The position numbers and the translations under genes are program-made. Shown piece after piece: positions 57,243 to 64,000 of a DNA stretch of 64,000 nt. The notes below the pieces were generated by a model that was not told the DNA's origin, made no database searches, and was given only the letters and a program-made list of their open reading frames with translations. The DNA is taken from contig OY754465.1 of the NCBI GenBank assembly GCA_963575645.1, positions 61,899,901 to 61,963,900 on the forward strand, in the 5' to 3' direction. How positions within the stretch are numbered: position 1 is the first letter of the stretch; every line of letters begins with the position of its first letter. This DNA is from Xanthostigma xanthostigma. Taxonomy: Eukaryota > Arthropoda > Insecta > Raphidioptera > Raphidiidae.

Positions 57243-57948
57243 CGTATATTTTCAAAATGTGTAACATGTTTTGGCCTCATGAAAATGCCTAAAAAAATGA
57301 TTCTCTAAAAAAAAAAGAAACTACCCTTTGATTCATAAAAATGCACCGAGAGGTCACGTCCATCTTGAACTTCGCGTTCTTGCAGAATTTTCGACATTTT
57401 GGAGTTTTTAGATGAGAACACGTGTTTTCAAAATTTCTGTTTGCACCTGCGTCATTAGTGCCAAATTGAAAGCAGACAGTTAAGCGAGCGAATTCGCGCA
57501 TTAACATCGGTTAAAATCTGTTTTTGACATGCAAAACACACGAACATCTGTTCAGATCATAAATTCTCGGACGATCTCATCACCTATTCAGGGTTAAGTC
57601 GCGCATTACACACTACAGTAAATGATAAATTAATCGAGAGCACACCACTTCAGACATTAAATATTGCTATGTAGAACAAACAAGAATTCTTTTAATATAC
57701 AGTCAATAATAATAGTACTTGCGTACATGTACAAGAAATGCAATATGATATATTTACACATCGTGTTATTTGCAGAAATCACAGCCGGGTCGTAACTTCG
57801 AGAAATGTTTTTGAAATCAGGCCAGACACCATAGCAAATAATGGCTCTATAAATTTATTTATTTTTTTATCCACAAGCTGAAGCGCTCGCCGACTGTCTG
57901 AATGTTATTTTTGGATCTCAAAAGCATTGTGCGGTAACGCCGCCGTAA
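57243..57948. other. Unassigned stretch
   Basis: No gene supported. Confidence 0.4.
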
Positions 57949-57956
57949 TCGATGTT

Positions 57957-58487
57957 TAGGGCTTCACACGAGAGCGAGATTTTTCTCGTCTCGTCTCGTT
58001 CTCGTCTCGGAAAAGCGAGACGAGACGAGACGATACGTTTTGGTAAATATTTTGGACGATACCGAGACCACATACAGTGCAACCCGAGAGTCTCGTTTAT
58101 GGTCTCGTTAAATTTTTTTTTATAAAGTTTTTATTGGAAAAATTAGAAAAGGTCGAAATAAAAAACAATATATTTTACAAAATATAAAATCTGGTGACCA
58201 TCTGTGACATATTTTATAGTAAATTTAAAAAAAACTCAACAGAGTATGATTTTTTCACATTCTTACTTCAACTTGTTAACACTTCTTATTGTAACGTATC
58301 TTTTATCATAAATATTTATCCTTGCCTATATCTTAAGTTTGAATGATTTTTTTTTCGCGAGACGAGACGAGACATCTGGTAACGAGACGAGACCGAGACT
58401 TGAACGAGACTGAATTTTCTAGGGATTAACGAGACCGAGACGAGATTTTTGATAGTCTCGTCTACTCTCGTCTCGTGTGAAGCCCTA
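57957..58487. mobile_element. hAT MITE with CTCGTCTCGT arrays (531 bp)
   Basis: The 17-bp ends TAGGGCTTCACACGAGA are exact inverses. The 8-bp duplication TCGATGTT is perfect (57949-57956 and 58488-58495). Both flanks of the AT-rich centre carry runs of TCTCG and CGAGA words. No transposase. Confidence 0.93.
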
Positions 58488-58635
58488 TCGATGTTCATAT
58501 AATTATCTACAGGATGTCTGCGCGAAAACTTTACACGCAAGCGCAATTTATACATGTATTTAAAAATCCACCCTAGCACTGACTATGCCAAGTTGGGTGG
58601 ATCAATTTCAAACATAAGATAGCAATTTATAGGTA

Positions 58636-59197
58636 CAGTATGTAAACGGGTAAGGTGCACATAGGGAAATTAGCATTGGGAAAAAATACTTGGATCAGAG
58701 TTAGCCATGACTGCATCAATTGCTATTTCTATTGAATTATCGTAGTAATCTATTTTATTTTGATTTATTTTTATTTTACTTGGCTTTTTTAATAATAAAA
58801 AGCTCTTATAAATCATTGTTTTAATTTTTTTGTACAAAAATAAAACAAAAAAAAAACTCCATCTGTTTGGAAACATTTCATTCAAAAATTGTCTGACTGG
58901 TATGACGTTTGCGCATTGGTAAATCAATGACCCAATGTCTTTAGGTTTAACACGAGTAGGCTGAGATATTTGATCTCGCACCATATTTAAGTATTTTTGG
59001 GAATTTAATGTCCCATTAATAAAAAAAGTCCAATTATGTTGTAATCATTTGAATATTTTCTTCGGTAGTATACACATTCATTTTGCAAAAGAATATTATC
59101 TGTCAAATTGAAAAACAAGATTTCAAGGCTCACTCTGATCCAGTCATTTTTTCCCAATGTTAATTTCCCTATGTGCACCTTACGTGTTTACATACTG
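58636..59197 (-). mobile_element. Tc1/mariner element, internally deleted (562 bp)
   Basis: TA flanks ends of about 60 bp that begin CAGTATGTAAAC and are inverses. It carries two separated transposase pieces on the minus strand. The same structure starts at 63638. Confidence 0.85.
58856..59081 (-). pseudogene. Mariner-type transposase, N-terminus joined to C-terminal part
   Basis: The start reads MNVYTTEENIQMI, like the first residues of many Tc1/mariner transposases (M-x-Y-T/S-x-E-E), and soon hits a stop. Overlapping it in another frame is a piece with NWTFFINGTLN, SQKYL and then VRQFLNEMFPNRW, which resembles the DDE core region of the same class. Everything between, including most of the DNA-binding part and the first catalytic aspartates, is missing. 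No functional enzyme can come from it. Confidence 0.65.
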
Positions 59198-59199
59198 TA

Positions 59200-59893
59200 T
59201 AAAAATACGGTCGCTTAACGCTTTTTGTTTGGCTTGCCTGTAAACCGGCAAAAGTGAAAAGGTTGTCGATGCCTGGTCTAGTGGTTAGGAAACGATCGAG
59301 TTGCTGCAGAGAATTGAGGTGTGAAGAATACATAGGTGAATGTATAAAATTCAATTTTAGTAGGGTTTTGTAGCTTGTAAAACGCATTTTACTATCTGTG
59401 AACGTAATATTTTATTAAATAAGATACCCTGCCACTGGAGAGACAGTGGATACATTTCCGCTACAAAACTTTTCACTTTTCAAGTTTGCGGAGTACGAAG
59501 TGCATTATCAATAGCGGCCAGCGCTGAATCCAATATAATTTATTTGAGTTTTTCTTTTGCACTTTTCACTTAGCGAAAAATATATCTATTCGCAAAACTT
59601 GAGTATTATTAGCAGCCATGGAAAACTGAACGGTAATTTTTTTTATTTTCTTCTCATCTCTACTACACCGTAGGGAAATATTGGATTCCGTCCGAAATTT
59701 ATTTTTCGAATTATTAACGTACCACCGTATTAATAGTAGGTAATTGCGTCCAGTATTTTTTTGTAATAAAAAAAAATACTATGTCACCTTATAAATAAAT
59801 TATTATTATTTCTTATTCATAAATCATAATTTAAAATTTTACTACAGAAATTATTTCATATTAGCTGTACGGTTGTACCCGGCCACGCGTTCC
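59200..59893. other. Unassigned stretch
   Basis: No gene supported. Confidence 0.4.
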
Positions 59894-60125
59894 AGATGGC
59901 GCTTCCGTTGCCGTAAAATATTTACTATAGCGGGTGTTGCTGTAACGCCCAACACACGGCGCTGTATTCAACAGATGGCACTCGCATTGTAAAAAAATGT
60001 ATAGCGTGCGTTGCTTCAACGTTGAACAGATAGCGCTGTATTCAACAGATGGGTCCTCCCATTGCTGTAAAATATTTAGTATAGCGTGTGTTGTTTTAAC
60101 GGGCAACAGATGGCACTGTATTTGC
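59894..60125. repeat. Tandem repeat with CAACAGATGGC words
   Basis: Three units of 74-79 bp (starts at 59894, 59973 and 60047), each with AACAGATGG, GCTGTATT and TATAGCGTG-like words. Units are diverged. Confidence 0.75.
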
Positions 60126-60189
60126 AAAAAAAACTTTTTTCACCTGTTACAGGTGAGACATCCAAATAATCGAATAACCTTAACAAATC

Positions 60190-60610
60190 TACAATTTTTG
60201 ATAGGTACCGTATTCGGTAAAAAGTAAAAAATATTTTTTTTAAATAAGCTTAAAACAATAATGAATACAAAATACTAGTATTATTGTGAAAAAAGCGTGG
60301 GGCGCTTTGTTCCACATTTTCGTACATCGAGCGCCCCACGCTTTTTTCACAATAATACTAGTATTTTTTATTCATTGTTGTTTTAAGCTTATTTTAAAAA
60401 AAATTATTTTACTTTTTAGTTGGATATAAAGCGTGTTTTTTAGTTTTTTTTAAACTGTATTTATTTTCCACTTTTTAGTTCGATTAATTGTCAAAAATTT
60501 GCCGGAAAAAAAAAACAATTTTTGCTGTAGTCCAAACGAAGGTTACAAACAAACATACATACATACATACCAACTTACAAGTGAAGTTAATATAAAGCGT
60601 GTAAAAATAT
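60190..60610. mobile_element. Foldback element with ACTAAAAAGTA core, copy 2
   Basis: Reverse of 9716-10300: nearly identical arms, central GCGTGGGGCGC and the outer CACTTGTAAGTT tail (60578). The tRNA-like insertion of copy 1 is absent. A (CATA)n run lies at 60555-60570. Confidence 0.8.
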
Positions 60611-61174
60611 GCACATAGTTGACCGTTAATTTGGCGAAAGCAAACATTAAAACGTCAAGGGTCCGGGTAAAATGACACCAAACAATTGCAACACAATAGG
60701 CTGAGGCGCAAATTCAGAAAGCACATATTATTTATTTTAATGTTCGCAATTGGCAATACGAACTCTGAATGTATGAACAAAACATCATATGTTCGTTGAG
60801 AATGTTCTGCTTTGAAAAAGCGCGCAGTACAATTCGTGACAAAGAATTTGTCATTTATTAAAAAGCAAAAATTTGGTCGTCGTCCATCTGTAAAGCAATA
60901 ATGTTTCCCTAGATTCACAAGCTACTGTCAATACTCGTGACGCTACCTGTGTCGACGGCGACACCAGAGCGTACTTTTTCCTCGTTGAGGAGACTAAAAA
61001 CATTTTTGAGAAACAGCATGGGACAGTCACGACTGACGATTATTAGCCTTGATGAGCGTTCATCGTGATGTCGAGATCAGTCCAGAGATCGTTGTCACGC
61101 GCTTTATTTCTGGTGACAATCCGCGTCGGTTGTCTTTTAATTAATTTTTTTATTTATGTTAAATTATGCTATAA
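60611..61174. other. Unassigned stretch
   Basis: No gene supported; an 87-codon minus-strand frame (60655) has no motif. Confidence 0.35.
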
Positions 61175-62018
61175 TCTATATCTATAATAAAAATCAATGC
61201 CACTTTTCGTTGTAATTTTATAACTCAAGAACGGGCTCACCTATCCAAACCAAATGTTTAGGCTTTGTTCGGACTATTTAGTAGATGGTTTATGTGAAGT
61301 TTGCACAAAATCGGTCGAGCGGTTCTTCATTTATCACATTTTTTGTAACAAATGAATTCAATAAATGGCGGATCATTTTGTTAATGGGGATTTTGCTGTC
61401 AATTTGCAACTTTTTTCAGTGTTGACAGTACAAGCATGTTGTTATGTCATTCATGCGGTCATTTCATTTTGGACGTGCTTCGATTAAAGCAAATTGTCAG
61501 CGATAATTATTGCTTTGTGTTTATATTTTTAAACATATTGTTGAGTGCAAACGGTGAGTCTTGAATTGTTCAAATGTACTATGTATATGTGTGCGTGTAC
61601 TTTTCTCAGTTTTTTAGCGAGCCGTCGGTGTTTCATATCGTTTACAGGCTTTTTTTGAATTAAATTGTCAAACGCATTTACACAAACGGTAAGTTTTGAA
61701 CTGTCGTAGTGAATTACATATATGTATGTGTGTTTCTTTATTTGAAAAAACATATTGTGTTCATACGGGTGTTTTATTCTTTTGTAACAGATGGAAGCAC
61801 GTCGATTTAAAAATGAATTATTTAATGAAATTTTTATATATATTGACGTATGCAGTCATATATATTTCCATACACACATATACGCACATGTAAGTATATT
61901 TTAAAATAGCTAGCAATTAATAAAATATTTTTTTGTTTGAATAAATGAATTTGATGTTCCAATTAAATTTTTTTATTATTTCACTTTATACGTAGCGAAG
62001 CACGTACCGGGCCGCTAG
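61175..62018 (+). mobile_element. Non-autonomous Helitron (844 bp)
   Basis: It begins TCTATATCTATAATAAAAAT after A and ends GTACCGGGCCGCTAG before T. A 3' hairpin TACGT/ACGTA (TACGTAGCGAAGCACGTA) sits just before the end. Non-coding; frames at 61529 and 61696 have no motif. Confidence 0.8.
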
Positions 62019-63458
62019 TAGGCATATATTATAATTTTACATAAATAAAGTTGTTACCAGAGCTCGACCCCACCCCCCTGAAGTGAATTCCTGGCTACGA
62101 CCTTGGTTGTCCTTCCCACTAAATAACAACATCGACTACAGCATCGCTCCCTCGAATTTCTGTTCCTGAGTGTATATTCCTGTATAGATATATAGGCGGG
62201 TTTAAAGGTGGGCGCAATGGCAATTCTCTTGTATTGTACCCAACAGCGCGCACATTATCATTATTATCACCATCAACGCCGTCATCACATCGCCATCATC
62301 GCATTACTGTTATTGTCATCAACCCATTGGTTGATATTGTTGCTGTCGTTCCACAACCCTTTAGAATAGAATGGAATAGAAATATATGTCTTTATTTGAA
62401 ATTTCAATAGCTGGTGTGGTTGTCAAATTTTATAGTTAGAGATCCTGCTAAAATTGCTATTAATATTGTTGACACGCCCATTGTTAAAATGCTATATTAA
62501 AAAAATCATAACTCGTTCCATCGCGAAAGTGGAAAGACATTGACAGTGTTTGAAAATTTTTTTTCCTAATACCTATAACATTGTAACAATAGCGAACTTT
62601 AACTAGATTTCTAACTGTATTAATTAATCTCACGAACTATATATAGCAATGTACCAGCTAAAATAAAGAACATTGAGTCCCTGCCTCGTTTTAAGGAAAC
62701 CCTAGGGAATGAACTGATAAACGAAGAATTTTATAAACTAAAGGATTTTATAATGTAAACAATTGTAAAAGACATGTTACAAACTGATTGTCAATTGAAA
62801 CGAAATCTAAGATTAGTTCAATTATTATTGAAAATAAGCATACATATTATATTATAATTTTACTTAAATACAACTAAAAGGCAACCGACGTAGATTTCGA
62901 CGAAAGAGTTTAATGATTCATTTAATTTATTAACAATAAATTGCATTACATTTCGATTTTACTCGTTCCGAAAAACGCGGAATCCAATAATCGTATCACA
63001 GATCCGAAAGAAGAGTCGAACATATTTTAGTGAGCGAATATAAAATGGTGGGTTGGCTAAGGCATTTTGGGAGGGCTTCGAACCCCCAAAACACCCCCCT
63101 GCCTACGGCCTTGGGTAGTTATTGCATATTTATTTTTGTTATATTTATTTACATCTAGCCACCCGGCCCATATGTTTCACGTAAAATTATATTTCCACCG
63201 TTCGCGCGGTATTCCAGAGTGACATTGTGAGCAGTTTTGCACCAGCGTCCACAATATTCAGATTATTAATAGGCATGTGTAACGTTTTATTTTGTTTATA
63301 TTTTAGTAAATGAAGCAAGCAATGACTTCATTTCAAGGATACCAACATACAAACAACGTTCTTAAATTAGTTTTCAATATTAATGTCAGTGCATTTTCGC
63401 ACGTTTCGAGTCGTTCTAAAAACGTCATTTCCTGCAAACTCATAAACGCATTATTATA
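62019..63458. other. Unassigned stretch
   Basis: No gene supported. A CATCA-rich low-complexity part lies at 62254-62330. Confidence 0.4.
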
Positions 63459-63540
63459 AGTTACAGCGACCCGTCCCGGCTTCACCCGGGTGCAAAACTA
63501 CGATCTATAAATGCATTATCTCTCTATTTCTCGTCGGGTC
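63459..63540 (-). mobile_element. Decayed Helitron 3' end
   Basis: CACCCGGGTGAAGCCGGGAC on the minus strand is the terminal hairpin of the family. The final CTAG is now CTGTAA-like. Confidence 0.5.
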
Positions 63541-63637
63541 AGACAACTTTTCACTTGTATGGTATGTATTTGCGTAAACAATATTTGGGTTTATTAAAGA
63601 TTTTTAATTGTTTTCATTAATATACCTTGTGTAAATA

Positions 63638-64000
63638 CAGTATGTAAACACGTAAGGTGCACATAGGGAAATTAACATTGGGAAAACATGACTGGATATT
63701 CTTTTGCAAAATGAATGTGTTTAGTACCGAAGAAAATATTCAAATGATTACAACATAATCGTACTTTTTTTATTAATGGGACATTAAATTCCCAAAAATA
63801 CTTAAATATGGTGCGAGATCAAATATCTCCGCCTATTCGTGTTGAACCTAAAGACATTGGGTCACTGATTTACCAACGCGCATACGTCATACCAGTCATA
63901 CAATTTTTGAATGAAATGTTTCCAAACAGATGGAGTTGATTTTTTGTTTTATTTTCGTACAAAAAAATTAAAATAATGATTTATAAGAGCTTTTTATTAT
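63638..64000 (+). mobile_element. Tc1/mariner element, copy 2, cut by window end
   Basis: CAGTATGTAAACACGTAAGG after TA. It matches 58636-59197 in reverse up to the window edge. Confidence 0.85.
63711..63939 (+). pseudogene. Mariner-type transposase remnant, same deletion
   Basis: ATG at 63711 gives MNVFSTEENIQMI and a stop at 63756. A second frame from 63754 to TGA at 63937 has FINGTLN, SQKYL and FLNEMFPNRW. The join is at the same place as in the copy at 58856, so the deletion came before the spread. Confidence 0.65.

Overview
The window looks like AT-rich intergenic DNA from an insect or a closely related arthropod. The reasons are the mix of repeats (a Copia LTR retrotransposon, Helitron termini, hAT, Tc1/mariner and Harbinger-like MITEs, tRNA-derived SINEs, Penelope-like remnants) and the absence of any multi-exon gene I can recognise. 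The exact order cannot be fixed from these 64 kb. The Helitron family with the terminus ACCGCTAGT is common in Lepidoptera, but similar repeats also occur in other insects.

Layout. Positions 1-4009 are the 3' two thirds of a Copia-type retrotransposon with an intact reading frame through integrase, reverse transcriptase and RNase H, a purine tract and a 190-bp 3' LTR. Positions 4-12 kb hold foldback repeats, a TA-flanked MITE and a palindromic Penelope-like remnant that encodes part of a GIY-YIG nuclease. Positions 12.2-13.6 kb are a three-layer nest: a pogo-like element holds a Helitron, and the Helitron holds a solo LTR. Positions 13.9-25 kb carry a Harbinger-like MITE family, three Helitrons in tandem, a GC-rich hAT MITE, a second palindromic Penelope-like element and a tandem array of palindromic monomers. 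Positions 25.8-27.9 kb and 45.9-47.9 kb share two repeat blocks, each inverted between the loci. Positions 28-40 kb contain two more hAT MITEs, a third palindromic Penelope-like element, an 800-bp palindrome and two GC-rich stretches that might be exon or promoter sequence. Positions 40-54 kb hold a SINE inside a Helitron, a tRNA-Arg primer binding site, several tRNA-like SINE heads and a perfect 64-bp palindrome. Positions 55-64 kb carry a hAT MITE with a perfect 8-bp duplication, two copies of a Tc1/mariner element with the same internal deletion, and a complete short Helitron.

How the parts relate. Apart from the Copia polyprotein, the nuclease remnant and the transposase remnants, I find no coding region that I can support with confidence. 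Three short candidates (17652, 37545 and 41367) are given with low confidence. Most other open frames lie inside repeats and change with the repeat. The most interesting signals are the palindromic Penelope-derived family with 13-15 bp target duplications, the strong excess of the heptamer TTCAGAG in all three frames of the Copia element, the CRE-like octamer kept in every copy of one MITE family, and the shared internal deletion in the mariner copies.
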